From Streptomyces sp. HNM0575 (GTDB lineage Bacteria; Actinomycetota; Actinomycetes; Streptomycetales; Streptomycetaceae), in assembly GCF_012726265.1 (NCBI RefSeq), contig NZ_JAASAG010000002.1, forward strand, positions 620,001 through 684,000: a stretch of 64,000 nt of DNA, in the 5' to 3' direction. A model generated the notes under the pieces. The model had not been told where the DNA came from. It worked only from the letters and a program-made list of their open reading frames with translations, and did no database searches. This document shows, in pieces, positions 44,427 to 54,460 of the stretch (within the stretch, counting starts at the first letter, position 1; the number at the start of each line of letters is the position of its first letter). A program made the position numbers and the translations under genes.

Positions 44427-46070
44427 TCAGCGGAAGCGGAGCGCCTTCAGCGCCTTGAGGCTGAGGCTCATGAACTTGGCGTACTTCGAGTCGTTCATGC
44501 CGAAGGACGGCGCCATGGGCATCACCCGCTGGTGCGCGACGGTCTGCGCCTCGGTGTACTTGAGGATGCCCTCGCTGCCGTGCCGCCGCCCCAGGCCGGA
44601 GTCGCCCATGCCGCCCATCGGCGACTGCACGCTGCCGTAGGCCGCGGCATAGCCCTCGTTGACGTTGACGGTTCCGCTGCGCAGCCGTGCCGCGACCTCG
44701 CGGGCGTGCCGCCCGTTGCGGCCCCAGACGCTCGCATTGAGGCCGTACGCCGTGGAGTTGGCGAGCTCGACGGCCTCGTCCTCGTCGGCGAAACGGTAGA
44801 CGGAGACGACGGGCCCGAAGGTCTCCTCGCTGCACACGGCCATCGGCGACTCGACCCCGTCGAGGATCGTCGGCTCGTGGAAGAGCGGACCGACGTCGGG
44901 CCGCGCGCGCCCGCCCGCGAGCACCTTCGCGCCCTTGGCGACGGCCTCCTCGATGTGCCGCGTGACGTTGTCGAGCTGCTTCTGCGACACGAGCGACCCC
45001 ATGTCGGCGCCGTAGGCGAGCGCCGAGCCCAGCTTCAGCCGCTTCGTACGCTCGACGAAGCGCCGCACGAACTCGTCCGCCACCGACTCGTGCACGTACA
45101 GCCGCTCTATCGAGATGCACAGCTGACCGGCCGAGGAGAACGAGCCGCGCACGGCCCCGGCGGCGGCCTTGTTCAGGTCCGCGTCGCGCAGCACGATCAT
45201 GGCGTTCTTGCCGCCCAGCTCCAGCGAGGCGCCGACCAGCCGCTCGGCGGCCTTCTGCGCCACGCCGCGTCCGGTCCTCGTGGAGCCCGTGAAGGAGACG
45301 TAGTCGCCGCGTTCGACGACCGCGGGACCGACGATGTGGCCCTCGCCGAGGACGACCTGCCACACGTTCTCCGGCAGGCCCGCCTCGATCAGCAGCCGCC
45401 GCGCCCACAGCGCGGTCAGCGCCGTCTCGGTGTCCGGCTTCATCACCACGGCGTTGCCCGCGGCGAAGGCGGGAAGGGCGTCGCCGACGGAGAGTTCGAA
45501 GGGATAGTTCCAGGGCGCGATCTGGGCGACGACCCCGCGCGGATGCCGGTGCTCGGACACCTTCGTCAGTACGGGGATCGCTCCCGTGTGCCGCTTGGGA
45601 CGCAGATAGGCCGGCGCCTTCAGCCCGTAGTGGCGCGCGGCGACGGCGACCGCCTGCACCTCCTCGTGCGCGTGCAGCCGGGTCTTGCCGGTCTCCAGCT
45701 GGATCAGGTCCAGCACCTCGTCCTGGCGGCGCAGCACCAGGTCGTGGAAGCGGAGCAGCACGGCCGCACGCTCCCGTACGGGTACGGCCGCCCACTCGCG
45801 CTGCGCCTCGCGTGCGCGGTGGAAGGCGAAGGCGACGTCCTCAAGCGTCGACTCCGGCAGCTCGGCCAGCTTCTTCCCTGTGAAGGGCGTGTGACTTGAC
45901 GTACGGCCGCTGCCGAGCACTCCCTCGGTAAGCTGCGCGACCAGCTCGTCGGTGACGACGTCTCCGGCGGTGCGCACCCCGGCGGGCGCTGAAGCCACCG
46001 GGTTGCCCTCGGCAGTGCTGTCGCCGCTGTCGGTGCCCCGGGGGCCTGGAGTGTGCTGCGTGTCCGTCAT
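44427..46070 (-). CDS. gabD2: Succinic semialdehyde dehydrogenase
   Basis: 547 residues from ATG 46070. ALDH motifs: APWNYPFELS, the coenzyme-loop FTGSTRTGR, the Glu of LELGGKNAM and the catalytic Cys in GQLCISIERLY. The NESTVAYGLN-type segment is ELANSTAYGLNASVWG. The overall sequence matches actinobacterial GabD2. It oxidises succinic semialdehyde to succinate, bypassing part of the TCA cycle or degrading GABA. A Ser/Thr-rich 40-residue start precedes the conserved part. It follows the pseudokinase gene after 96 bp. Confidence 0.92.
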   Translation of the reverse strand: MTDTQHTPGPRGTDSGDSTAEGNPVASAPAGVRTAGDVVTDELVAQLTEGVLGSGRTSSHTPFTGKKLAELPESTLEDVAFAFHRAREAQREWAAVPVRERAAVLLRFHDLVLRRQDEVLDLIQLETGKTRLHAHEEVQAVAVAARHYGLKAPAYLRPKRHTGAIPVLTKVSEHRHPRGVVAQIAPWNYPFELSVGDALPAFAAGNAVVMKPDTETALTALWARRLLIEAGLPENVWQVVLGEGHIVGPAVVERGDYVSFTGSTRTGRGVAQKAAERLVGASLELGGKNAMIVLRDADLNKAAAGAVRGSFSSAGQLCISIERLYVHESVADEFVRRFVERTKRLKLGSALAYGADMGSLVSQKQLDNVTRHIEEAVAKGAKVLAGGRARPDVGPLFHEPTILDGVESPMAVCSEETFGPVVSVYRFADEDEAVELANSTAYGLNASVWGRNGRHAREVAARLRSGTVNVNEGYAAAYGSVQSPMGGMGDSGLGRRHGSEGILKYTEAQTVAHQRVMPMAPSFGMNDSKYAKFMSLSLKALKALRFR

Positions 46071-46166
46071 GTGAGAGAGAGTACGACCACGGAAACGGGC
46101 TGCATACCCGGCGGTAACACTTTCACCGAATCCGCCAGTGAACGCTGGCGTGACGGCACGCGGCAG

Positions 46167-49100
46167 TCAGCGCTTCGTCGAGCGATAGGTGTCGGCCACG
46201 GCCTCGAAGTGCCGGTCGATCTCCCGCTGCCGGCTCTTGGAGCCCATCACCATCAGCACGTGGTAGCGCCCGTCGAGGATCATCGCCCTGTTCCGCGCGT
46301 ACACGTCGCGGCCGCCGTCCTTCCAGCTGAACGTGCCCTCCGCCATGGCCGCTTCACCCACGTCGATGCGCCGGAGCCCGGAGGTGGACGCCCACTCGGA
46401 GGCGCGGTAGGACTTCAGCTCCAGTTCGTCGTCGCTCTGGTAGGCCATCGGGTCCTTGCCGTACTTCGCCACGGAGTCGCGGCCGTTGACGACGACCATC
46501 TCCACCGCGCCGCCGTTGTAGCGGACCTGGCCGTGGCCGGGCGTCGAGCGCCGGTTCCACTCCTTCGGTACGGCCACCTGGAAGCCGGCGGGATCCCGGC
46601 TGAGCTTGTAGCCCGCCGGGGCCTTGCCCGCGGGCGCGGGCGGCCGCTGCTCGTCCGCGCCGCCGCCGCTGCCTTCGCCCGTACCGCCGCCGCTGCCCCC
46701 CGGCTTACCGTCCGTCTTGCCGTCCGTCTTGCCGTCTGCTCCGGGCTCGCCGGGACGGTTCTCGCCGCCCACCGCGCCGCGCTGCTGGTTCGCGGCACCG
46801 TCCGAATCGCCCTTCGGCATGAACCACACCGCGTACATCAGCGCGGCGACCAGCCCCGCGAGGACCAGCCCGACGAGGAGGCCGCCCAGCCGGCGCGGGC
46901 CCGCTGCGCCCTCTCGCGGACGCTTCTCCCGAACGGCCCGGGGCTGCTTCGGCGCGCGCTTCGGCTTCGGCGGCGCCACGGCACTCGCGGGGCGGGGGGC
47001 GGCCTGCTCGTACGGCGCGTACTGCGGAGTGGGCGTGGGCTGCTGTGGCGGCCGCTGTTCCTGCTGCGACTGCTGCGACTGCCGGGTCTGCAACTCCTGG
47101 GCCTGCAACTCCTGCGCCTGCGACGGCTGTTGCCGTGGCTGCTCGTACGGCGGCGCCTGATGCGGCGGCTGATGCGGCTGTTGCTGGTACAGCGGTTCCT
47201 GCGGTGGCGGCGGCTGTTGCGGTCGCTGCCGTCTCCCTTGCTTCGGCTGCTTCGGTTGTCTCTGCTGCTTCGGTTGTCTCTGCTGCTTGGGCTGCTTCGG
47301 CTGCTTGTACTGGCGCTGCTCCGCGCGCGCGGCACGTCTGGCCGCCCGTCTTCTGCGTACGAGTTCGCCACGGCGGCGCAGTATCGGCAGCCGTCGCGGG
47401 TCCGACGTACCGCCCGGGTCCAGCGACGGCGCGTACACCGTGTGCCAGCCCACCTCGGGCTCCGGCGCCGATCGCACCAGCGACCGCAGCCAGCCCCGCA
47501 ACTCCTCGAAGTCCGGGCGCTCCATGGGGTCCTGGCGCAGCAGCGACTCGACGACCGGACGCAGCGGACCGCACTCCTCCGCGAACGCGGGCGGCTCACC
47601 GCACACCATCTGCACCAGCTCGGCGACGTCGTCCTCGGGGTAGGGGCCGTGGCCCTGCACCGCGCGGAAGAGCAGCACGCCCAGCGCCCACAGGTCTGCG
47701 GACGGGCCGACGGGAGGCGCGAGCCGCCAGTTCCGGTGGACCGGTCCCGCCTGCTCGGGGGCCCAGCGCTCCGCGACCGCCCCGACGACGGTCATCCGCG
47801 CCTGGCGGGCACGCTCCGCGGCGAGCGCGGTGGTCGGACCCTGGAAGCCCTCGGCGTCGCCGGAGTCCTCGGCGCCCTCGCCGCCCCAGGGACGGCTCTC
47901 CGGCTCGTCGGCGTACGGGTCCTCGGCATACGGGTCTTCCGTGTACGGCTCCTCGGCGTACGGGCCCTCTGCGTACGGGACTTGGGCGTACGCGTCCTCG
48001 GGACCCCGATCCCTCCCGTACGACGCGTCCCCGGCCGGAACCCCGGCCCCGGCATCGGCACCGTGCCCCGTCCCGGACTCGCGCCCGGGCTCACTCCCGC
48101 GCTCGCGCTCGGGCTTCGCCGGACGCCAAGTGGCCTTCACCGGGAGGCTGTTGGGCGGTCGCGAGCCCGGCAGGTCGCTCGGGGTGACCTCGTCCTCGCC
48201 GGACGGCAGCCACCGTACGAAGTCGTCCGGCGCGGCGTGCGGATCGGCCGCCGGAGGGGGCGAGGAGGCACGGTTCCACCAGTCCTCGCGGGCGTCCGCC
48301 CGGTCCCGCCGGTCCTGTTGGGGCTGCCGGTCCTGTTGCGTCTGCTCGTCCTGTGCGAACTGCCGCTCATCCCGCCGCTGTTCCGGCGAGCGCTCGCCTT
48401 CCCGGGCGTCACGGGCGTCCCGCTCACGGTCCGGGCCGTACGCACGGACGGCGGCACCTCGCCGCGCACTCTCCTGGTAGGCCGCGACGGCGCTCGCCCG
48501 CGGGCCGCGCCCGCCTGTGCCGCGCCGCTCGCGGCCTTCGTGGCTCTCGTAGCCATGGCGTACCGGCGGCTGCTGCTCCGCCGCCCCGCCCTCATGGGCG
48601 AGCCCCCGGATGCCGAAGATGCCGCGCGGCCCGCCCCCGGAGTCCCCGGAGCCGGATCCTTGCCCGGCGTCGGAGCCGTACCCGTGGCCGGACTCGGGCG
48701 CGTGGCCGGACTCGGGCGCGTGGCCCGACCCGGCCCCGCCGTCACGTCCATACGCCTCGCCCGCCTGCCCGTTCTCCTGCCGTACGTCGAAGCCCTCGGG
48801 CAGCGAGATGCCCGGCAGGGGCGCGGCCCCGGGCGCCTCGCTCGCCTCCTCACCCAGAGCGCCCGCGCCACCGCCGTCACCCGCGCCGCTCGCTCCGCCC
48901 GCGTCGTCGGCACCTCCGGCACCTCCCGCACCTCCGGCACCTCCGCCGCCCGGTCGCGGCTCCCCCGGGATGTCGCCCCTCGGCGGCAGCGCCACCCGCC
49001 CGGAGTCCGGCAGCGGGTTGTAGCCGCACAGCGCCTCCTGCGCCGCGCCGACCGCGAGCCCCGTCAGCAGGGCACGCCCGTCGTCGCAGATCAGGACGGT

Positions 49101-49670
49101 ACGGGGAGTGACATTCCGGTGCGTCCAGCCGTGTGCGTGCACCACGCGCAGCGCCGTCAGCAGATCGGCGGCGATCTCCGCCGCCCGGTGCGCGGTCAGC
49201 GTCTGGTGCGAGAGCAGCGTGGCGAGCGGCGTCGCGGGCAGCAACTCGCTGACGATCCACAGCCCGTCGCCCTCGACGAAGACGTCGAAGACCTGGTCCA
49301 GCCTGGGATGGTCGGGCACGCGTGCCGCGGCGATCGCCGCCTCGACGGCCCGCCGCACGACGGGATCCGCGGGCATTCGCGTCGCGCGCCCTATCGAGCC
49401 GCGGAAGGTGCCGCCCTGGCCACCGGGTGCGCCGCCCGGTTCGTGGTCCGCGGCGCCACCGGCACCGCCCGCGCCGTACGCCCCGCCGCCGGCGCCCAGC
49501 ACCTCGGCCTCGACGACCTCGGGCAACGGCACCTGACGCACGAGCACTTCCTGGCCGCTGGCCGTGTCATAGGCCACCGACTCCGTCAGCTGGTACGAGG
49601 CGGCGAGCGGCCGGGGCAGGCGATAGCGGTCGGCGAGCAGCCGCCCCGCCTCTTCCGCGTAGTCGTCCAC
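46167..49670 (-). CDS. Pseudokinase: Ser/Thr-kinase-like membrane protein with split, inactive kinase domain
   Basis: 1167 residues from GTG 49670 (GGGAGGC before). Against the kinase encoded next door, VAVK is VLVR (Arg45), HRDVKPSN is HRNVTPRT (184-191) and TDFG is TGLA (203-206): ATP Lys, catalytic Asp, loop Lys/Asn and metal Asp are all replaced. About 410 residues of low complexity (Gly, Pro, Arg, Asp, Tyr) separate this N-part from the C-lobe (WAPEQAG near 633; SADLWALGVLLFRAVQGHGPY). A Gln/Pro/Lys region, a membrane helix (about 927-950) and an extracellular domain follow. That domain resembles the one of the neighbouring kinase. Likely a scaffold or decoy partner. Confidence 0.88.
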   Translation of the reverse strand: MDDYAEEAGRLLADRYRLPRPLAASYQLTESVAYDTASGQEVLVRQVPLPEVVEAEVLGAGGGAYGAGGAGGAADHEPGGAPGGQGGTFRGSIGRATRMPADPVVRRAVEAAIAAARVPDHPRLDQVFDVFVEGDGLWIVSELLPATPLATLLSHQTLTAHRAAEIAADLLTALRVVHAHGWTHRNVTPRTVLICDDGRALLTGLAVGAAQEALCGYNPLPDSGRVALPPRGDIPGEPRPGGGGAGGAGGAGGADDAGGASGAGDGGGAGALGEEASEAPGAAPLPGISLPEGFDVRQENGQAGEAYGRDGGAGSGHAPESGHAPESGHGYGSDAGQGSGSGDSGGGPRGIFGIRGLAHEGGAAEQQPPVRHGYESHEGRERRGTGGRGPRASAVAAYQESARRGAAVRAYGPDRERDARDAREGERSPEQRRDERQFAQDEQTQQDRQPQQDRRDRADAREDWWNRASSPPPAADPHAAPDDFVRWLPSGEDEVTPSDLPGSRPPNSLPVKATWRPAKPERERGSEPGRESGTGHGADAGAGVPAGDASYGRDRGPEDAYAQVPYAEGPYAEEPYTEDPYAEDPYADEPESRPWGGEGAEDSGDAEGFQGPTTALAAERARQARMTVVGAVAERWAPEQAGPVHRNWRLAPPVGPSADLWALGVLLFRAVQGHGPYPEDDVAELVQMVCGEPPAFAEECGPLRPVVESLLRQDPMERPDFEELRGWLRSLVRSAPEPEVGWHTVYAPSLDPGGTSDPRRLPILRRRGELVRRRRAARRAARAEQRQYKQPKQPKQQRQPKQQRQPKQPKQGRRQRPQQPPPPQEPLYQQQPHQPPHQAPPYEQPRQQPSQAQELQAQELQTRQSQQSQQEQRPPQQPTPTPQYAPYEQAAPRPASAVAPPKPKRAPKQPRAVREKRPREGAAGPRRLGGLLVGLVLAGLVAALMYAVWFMPKGDSDGAANQQRGAVGGENRPGEPGADGKTDGKTDGKPGGSGGGTGEGSGGGADEQRPPAPAGKAPAGYKLSRDPAGFQVAVPKEWNRRSTPGHGQVRYNGGAVEMVVVNGRDSVAKYGKDPMAYQSDDELELKSYRASEWASTSGLRRIDVGEAAMAEGTFSWKDGGRDVYARNRAMILDGRYHVLMVMGSKSRQREIDRHFEAVADTYRSTKR

Positions 49671-49907
49671 GACGCCTCCCCACAGCGCGCGAGACCGTCA
49701 ATTCCACACCGCATCCGTATGTTTACGGACGGATGCCGGTCTGCGGCCATTCACGATACGTGTCTGAGCTGTCCGGCGCGGGCGGACTCGGGGACTCCCC
49801 GGTCGTACGCGGGCAGCCGCCGGCTTCATCCACTTAAAACGCTTGCCCGATTCCGCCTCATCCCCAACGTCCCCCGGAACAACGGCCGGGAACCCCGTGC
49901 CGCGGGC

Positions 49908-52196
49908 TCAGTCGAGCGGCTTGAAGGTCTTGAACGCGGTCTCGCGGAGGGTCCGGCACTCGTCGTCGTCCCACTTGCCGGCCTTGCAGGTGATCATGAT
50001 CGCGTAGCCGTGTGAATCGTCCGCCCGGAAACCGCGGTTGAGCACCCGTACCCGGTCGCCGCCCTCGTCCCGCTCGAACTGCCAGTCCCCGACGGTCGGA
50101 TAGCCCCGCCACTGGACGCTCTTGATGCTGATGCGCCGGTACCCGCTGCTGTTGCCCTTCACCGCGGGCTCCAGATCGCGCCAGCCCGCCGCCGCGTCCT
50201 TCAGCGGCTTGGGGCTGAAGTCCACCTGGAGCTTGGGCAGTCCGCCGCCGGAGTACTTGGCGCCGGAGTTGCTCCCGGCCACTCCGGAACGCTTGAAGTC
50301 CTCGGGCATCGCCATGCTGAAATGGAAGCGCTTGTCCGTGACTTGGGTGTAGTCGTCGGGCAACGAGGGGCCGTCGCCGGGCTCCTCCTCCTCGTCGCCG
50401 CCTTCGGAGGTGTCCGGCCCGGGCGAGGGGCTCTTCTTGCCCTCGCCGCCGTCGTCCTTCTGCTTCCCGGCGCCGGGACCCTGCTTCTCCTTGCGCGCAC
50501 CGTCGCCGCGGCCCTTGTCCGAACTGGCCGCGCCCTTACCGGACTTGCCGTCGTCACCGGAACCGCCGGAGCCGCCGCCGTCGCCGAGCGAGAGGACCGC
50601 GAGCAGCGCCAGTACGGCCGCCACGGCCACCGCCGCGACGGTCAGCGTGCGGCGCGAGAACCGCGCGGCGAACTCCGCGACCGCCGTCGTGGCCGCCGCG
50701 AGACCGCCCGAGCCGGCGCCGCCGCCGGAGGGAGAGGCGGACGCCGCGGAAGCGGACCGGGAACGGGACGAGGGCGCGCCGCCCGCGGCCGGCTCTCCCT
50801 CGCCGCCTTCCGCCGCCCCGGAGGCCGCGGAAGCGGCGGGACCGGAGGAAGCGGCGGAAGCGGAGGTCTTGCGCCCGTCACCGGGACCGTCGCCGTGCTG
50901 CCGCCCCTCGGCCTCGTCCTTACGGCCCTTGCCGCCCTTACCGTCCTTACCGCCCTTGGCCTCCGTACCGTCACTGCCGCCGTCGCGGGCATCCGGGCCG
51001 TCCTGGCCGCCGCCGCTGCCGCCCGCGCCCGTCGCGGACGGTGCACCCGCGACACCGGCTCCCGCCGCCGCTCCGGCCGCCGCAGCCTTCGAACTCCCGC
51101 GCACAGACGCAGACTTCGCAGCCGCGGCTGACTTGCCCTTCCCCCGCTTCTCCTTGGTGCGCCGCTGCCTGCCACCCGAGGAGCCGGAGGAACCCGAGGA
51201 GCCGCCCGCCTCGCCGCTCCCGCGTCCTCGCCCTGCCTCTCCATCGCCGGACTGCCCCGGCTCCGGCGCCTCGACGGCCTTCTCGCCGCCCTGGGCACCG
51301 TCGGGCTTCGGCGGCAGCACGGCCGTCGTCCCGCCGTCCTGTACGGGAGCGGCAGCCGCTCCCGCGCCGCCCTCGCCGGAGGCCACCGGCTCCAACAGCG
51401 CGCGTGCGCCCGCCACATCGAGCCGCTTGTCGGGGTCCTTGGTCAGCAGCCCGAAGATCACTTCGTCGAGTTCGCCCGCCTGCTGCGGCGGCGGCACCGG
51501 CTCGGTCATCACCGCCGTAAGCGTCGATATCGCCGACCCCTTGTCGTACGGCGGACGGCCCTCCACCGCCGCGTACAGCAGAGCGCCCAGCGACCACAGA
51601 TCGGCGGGCGGACCGGGCGGCTTGCCGCGTGCACGCTCCGGCGAGATGTACGAGGGCGCGCCGACGAGCATCCCCGTCGACGTCACCGACGGGTCGCCCT
51701 CGACCTTCGCGATGCCGAAGTCGGTGAGCACGACGCGGCCCGTCACGTCCTCCAACAGCACGTTGGACGGCTTCACATCGCGATGCAGGACCCCTTCGCG
51801 GTGCGCGGCGCGCAGCACGTCGAGCACCGCGAGCCCGACCTCCGCGGCCCGTCGGGGCGTCAGCGGGCCCTCGTGCCGGATGTGGTCGGCGAGCGATGCG
51901 CCCTCCACGAGCTCCATCACGATCCACGGGCGGTCGTCCTCGTCGACCACGTCGAAGACCGTCACCGCGCTGCCGCTGCGGATACGGGCGATCGCCTTCG
52001 CCTCGCGCAACGTACGGGTGATCAGCCGCTGCTTCTCGTCCTCCTCGACGCTGGAGGGGAACCGGAGTTCCTTCACCGCGACCGACCGGCCCAGAACCTC
52101 GTCCTCGCCGCGCCACACGGTGCCCATGCCGCCCCGGCCGAGGACTCCCCCGAGCCGATAGCGACCTCCTACCAGCCGACCCTCGTCCTCGCTCAT
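49908..52196 (-). CDS. Membrane Ser/Thr protein kinase (PknB family without PASTA)
   Basis: 762 residues from ATG 52196. The kinase domain (about 12-270) is complete: GRGGMGTVW, VAVKEL, HRDVKPSNVLL, LTDFGIAKV, PSYISPERARG. A long Gly/Ala/Ser/Lys/Pro-rich linker leads to one membrane helix (about 515-540, TVAAVAVAAVLALLAVLSL), then a charged stalk and an extracellular domain of about 150 residues (KRFHFSMAMPEDFKRSG to ETAFKTFKPLD). The same type of domain ends the adjacent pseudokinase, so the two probably sense the same thing or pair. The C-terminal domain has two Cys (TCKAG, DECRT). Confidence 0.95.
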   Translation of the reverse strand: MSEDEGRLVGGRYRLGGVLGRGGMGTVWRGEDEVLGRSVAVKELRFPSSVEEDEKQRLITRTLREAKAIARIRSGSAVTVFDVVDEDDRPWIVMELVEGASLADHIRHEGPLTPRRAAEVGLAVLDVLRAAHREGVLHRDVKPSNVLLEDVTGRVVLTDFGIAKVEGDPSVTSTGMLVGAPSYISPERARGKPPGPPADLWSLGALLYAAVEGRPPYDKGSAISTLTAVMTEPVPPPQQAGELDEVIFGLLTKDPDKRLDVAGARALLEPVASGEGGAGAAAAPVQDGGTTAVLPPKPDGAQGGEKAVEAPEPGQSGDGEAGRGRGSGEAGGSSGSSGSSGGRQRRTKEKRGKGKSAAAAKSASVRGSSKAAAAGAAAGAGVAGAPSATGAGGSGGGQDGPDARDGGSDGTEAKGGKDGKGGKGRKDEAEGRQHGDGPGDGRKTSASAASSGPAASAASGAAEGGEGEPAAGGAPSSRSRSASAASASPSGGGAGSGGLAAATTAVAEFAARFSRRTLTVAAVAVAAVLALLAVLSLGDGGGSGGSGDDGKSGKGAASSDKGRGDGARKEKQGPGAGKQKDDGGEGKKSPSPGPDTSEGGDEEEEPGDGPSLPDDYTQVTDKRFHFSMAMPEDFKRSGVAGSNSGAKYSGGGLPKLQVDFSPKPLKDAAAGWRDLEPAVKGNSSGYRRISIKSVQWRGYPTVGDWQFERDEGGDRVRVLNRGFRADDSHGYAIMITCKAGKWDDDECRTLRETAFKTFKPLD

Positions 52197-52418
52197 GAAT
52201 CCCCTTGTGTCACCTCAGCGATGGACCACCCCAGCCCTGCACCATTGTGAACCATCGCGCCGTCACAAGACGTACGGGGGCGGCGCAGTGCGGGCACATC
52301 CCGGCCCCTTCGCACACTCCTTCACACACTCCGCCTCACACATCGTCACGGACACCGGCCGCCCCGGGTCCCGGACGGATCCAGGACCGGGCCGGGGCCG
52401 GCCTCATGGTGAGTCCCC

Positions 52419-52481
52419 TCACATCGGCGCGATGCCCCCTCACATCGGCGCCATGTCCGGTCACACCGGCGCGATGTCCGG
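52419..52481. repeat. Three 21-bp tandem units spanning the glpD stop codon
   Basis: Units at 52461-52481, 52440-52460 and 52419-52439 (core TCACAYCGGCGCSATG). The first contains the last six codons and stop of glpD; the other two repeat it, so a stop codon follows each copy. Confidence 0.9.
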
Positions 52482-54167
52482 CGCCCCCAGCCGTGCCGCG
52501 TCCGCCGTCAAGTCGTCCGGCTGTAGCTGCGATTCGCGCTCGGCCTCGATCCGCTTCTCGTAGTGCTCGACCTCCCGGTCGATCTGGTCGGCGTCCCAGC
52601 CCAGGACGGTCGCCATCAGCTCGGCCACCTCGCGCGCGCTGCGCGTGCCCCGGTCGAAGGTCTCGATCGAGATGCGCGTACGCCGCGTGAGCACGTCGTC
52701 GATGTGCCGCGCGCCCTCGTTCGTGCAGGCGTAGACGATCTCGGCCTTCAGATAGTCGTCGGCCGCGGGCAGCGGCTCGCCCAACTTCGGGTCGTCGGTG
52801 ACGAGTTCGAGCAGCTCCTCGGTCAACGTCCCGTAGCGGTTGAGCAGATGCTCCACCCGGGCCACGTGCAGTCCCGTACGGGCCGCGATGCTCGCCCGCG
52901 CGTTCCACAGCGCGTGGTAGCCCTCGGCGCCGACCAGCGGCACCTCCTCGGTGACGCAATCCGCGACGCGGCGGTCCAGGCCGTGCACCGCCTCGTCCAC
53001 GGCGTCCTTCGCCATCACCCGGTACGTCGTGTACTTGCCGCCCGCCACGACGACCATGCCCGGCACCGGGTGCGCCACCGTGTGCTCCCGCGACAGCTTG
53101 CTCGTCGCCTCCGACTCGCCCGCCAGCAGCGGCCGCAGCCCGGCGTACACGCCCTCCACGTCGTTGCGCGTCAGCGGCACCGCCAGCACCGAGTTGACGT
53201 GGTCCAGCAGGTAGTCGATGTCCGCGCTGGAGGCCGCCGGATGCCGCTTGTCGAGGTCCCAGCCGGTGTCGGTGGTGCCGATGATCCAGTGCCGCCCCCA
53301 CGGGATGACGAACAGAACGCTCTTCTCCGTACGGAGGATCAGCCCGGTCGTCGAGTGGATCCGGTCCTTCGGCACGACGAGGTGGATGCCCTTCGAGGCC
53401 TTCACATGGAACTGCCCGCGCTCCGCGATGAGTCCCTGTGTGTCGTCCGTCCACACGCCCGTGGAGTTGACGACCTGCCGCGCGCGCACCTCGTACTCGC
53501 CGCCCTGCTCCAGATCCCGCACGCGCGCGCCGACGACCCGCTCGCCCTCGCGCAGAAAGCCCACGATGCGGGCGCGGTTGGCCGTGTGCGCGCCGTATGC
53601 CGCGGCGGTGCGGACCACTGTGGCCACGTAACGCGCGTCGTCCATCTGCGCGTCGTAGTACTGAAGCGCGCCGACGAGCGCGTCCTTCCGCAACGCCGGT
53701 GCCACGCGCAGCGCATGACGCCTGCTCAGGTGCCGGTGCGTGGGAAGCCCTCGCCCGTGCCCCGAGGAGAGCGACATGATGTCGTACATCGCGACGCCCG
53801 AACCCGCGTACAGCCGCTCCCATCCCTTGTGCTGCAAGGGATAGAGGAACGGCACCGGCTTCACCAGGTGCGGCGCGATCCGCTGGAGCAGCAGCCCTCT
53901 CTCCTTCAGCGCCTCCCTCACGAGCGCGAAGTCCAGCATCTCCAGGTAGCGCAGCCCGCCGTGGATCAGCTTGCTGGACCGGCTGGAGGTGCCCGACGCC
54001 CAGTCGTTCGCCTCGACGAGGCCGGTGGAGAGCCCGCGCGTGACGGCGTCGAGCGCGGTGCCCGCGCCGACGATTCCGCCGCCCACGACCAGCACGTCGA
54101 GTTCGCGCTCGGACATCTGCGCCAGCGCCCTCACGCGCTGCTCCGGTCCCAGTGTCGCCGTCCTCAC
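52461..54167 (-). CDS. glpD: Aerobic glycerol-3-phosphate dehydrogenase
   Basis: 568 residues from GTG 54167, five bases after GGGAGG. FAD motif VLVVGGGIVGAGTALDA, then SRSSKLIHGGLRYLE and the C-terminal GGKYTTYRVMAKDAV. It oxidises glycerol-3-phosphate to DHAP at the membrane and feeds electrons to quinone. The open frame continues upstream; a segment starting MTDIWDDPLHGARSAAEV at 54320 would give a 51-residue extension, but it contains a Thr-rich part and a usual leader-type AC-rich DNA. I treat it as untranslated. The stop is part of a 21-bp repeat. Confidence 0.95.
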   Translation of the reverse strand: MRTATLGPEQRVRALAQMSERELDVLVVGGGIVGAGTALDAVTRGLSTGLVEANDWASGTSSRSSKLIHGGLRYLEMLDFALVREALKERGLLLQRIAPHLVKPVPFLYPLQHKGWERLYAGSGVAMYDIMSLSSGHGRGLPTHRHLSRRHALRVAPALRKDALVGALQYYDAQMDDARYVATVVRTAAAYGAHTANRARIVGFLREGERVVGARVRDLEQGGEYEVRARQVVNSTGVWTDDTQGLIAERGQFHVKASKGIHLVVPKDRIHSTTGLILRTEKSVLFVIPWGRHWIIGTTDTGWDLDKRHPAASSADIDYLLDHVNSVLAVPLTRNDVEGVYAGLRPLLAGESEATSKLSREHTVAHPVPGMVVVAGGKYTTYRVMAKDAVDEAVHGLDRRVADCVTEEVPLVGAEGYHALWNARASIAARTGLHVARVEHLLNRYGTLTEELLELVTDDPKLGEPLPAADDYLKAEIVYACTNEGARHIDDVLTRRTRISIETFDRGTRSAREVAELMATVLGWDADQIDREVEHYEKRIEAERESQLQPDDLTADAARLGAPDIAPV

Positions 54168-54460
54168 CGCTGCCTCCCGTGTGGTCGTGCGTTCGCCGGT
54201 GGTGATTGTGGTTGTTGTTGAAAGAACGTAGGCAGTGTTCCCCTGCCGATGGTCCTCCAATTCCCTGACTTCGGCCGCGCTGCGGGCGCCGTGAAGCGGG
54301 TCATCCCAGATATCCGTCATATTGCCGATTAACTTGCTATAGCGCCGCGCAGCACCGCTCCGCGCAGCTCGACGCGATCTTCGGGGGCCGTCCCCCGGAA
54401 CGGCACGCACGGGATCTCGCCATCCCCACGAGGGAACAGGCGAGAAAGCAGAGGGGAAGG

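Noticed and set aside
42014..44458. 814-codon plus-strand ORF
   Set aside because: Antisense of the GMC oxidoreductase gene; no domain visible.
46053..50015. 1320-codon plus-strand ORF
   Set aside because: Antisense of the pseudokinase gene; composition is Arg/Pro/Leu-rich with no motif, as for other shadows.
54168..54320. N-terminal extension of GlpD beginning MTDIWDD
   Set aside because: GTG 54167 has a strong GGAGG site and starts where GlpD homology starts; the upstream part is AC-rich leader-like DNA. A separate short peptide is not excluded.
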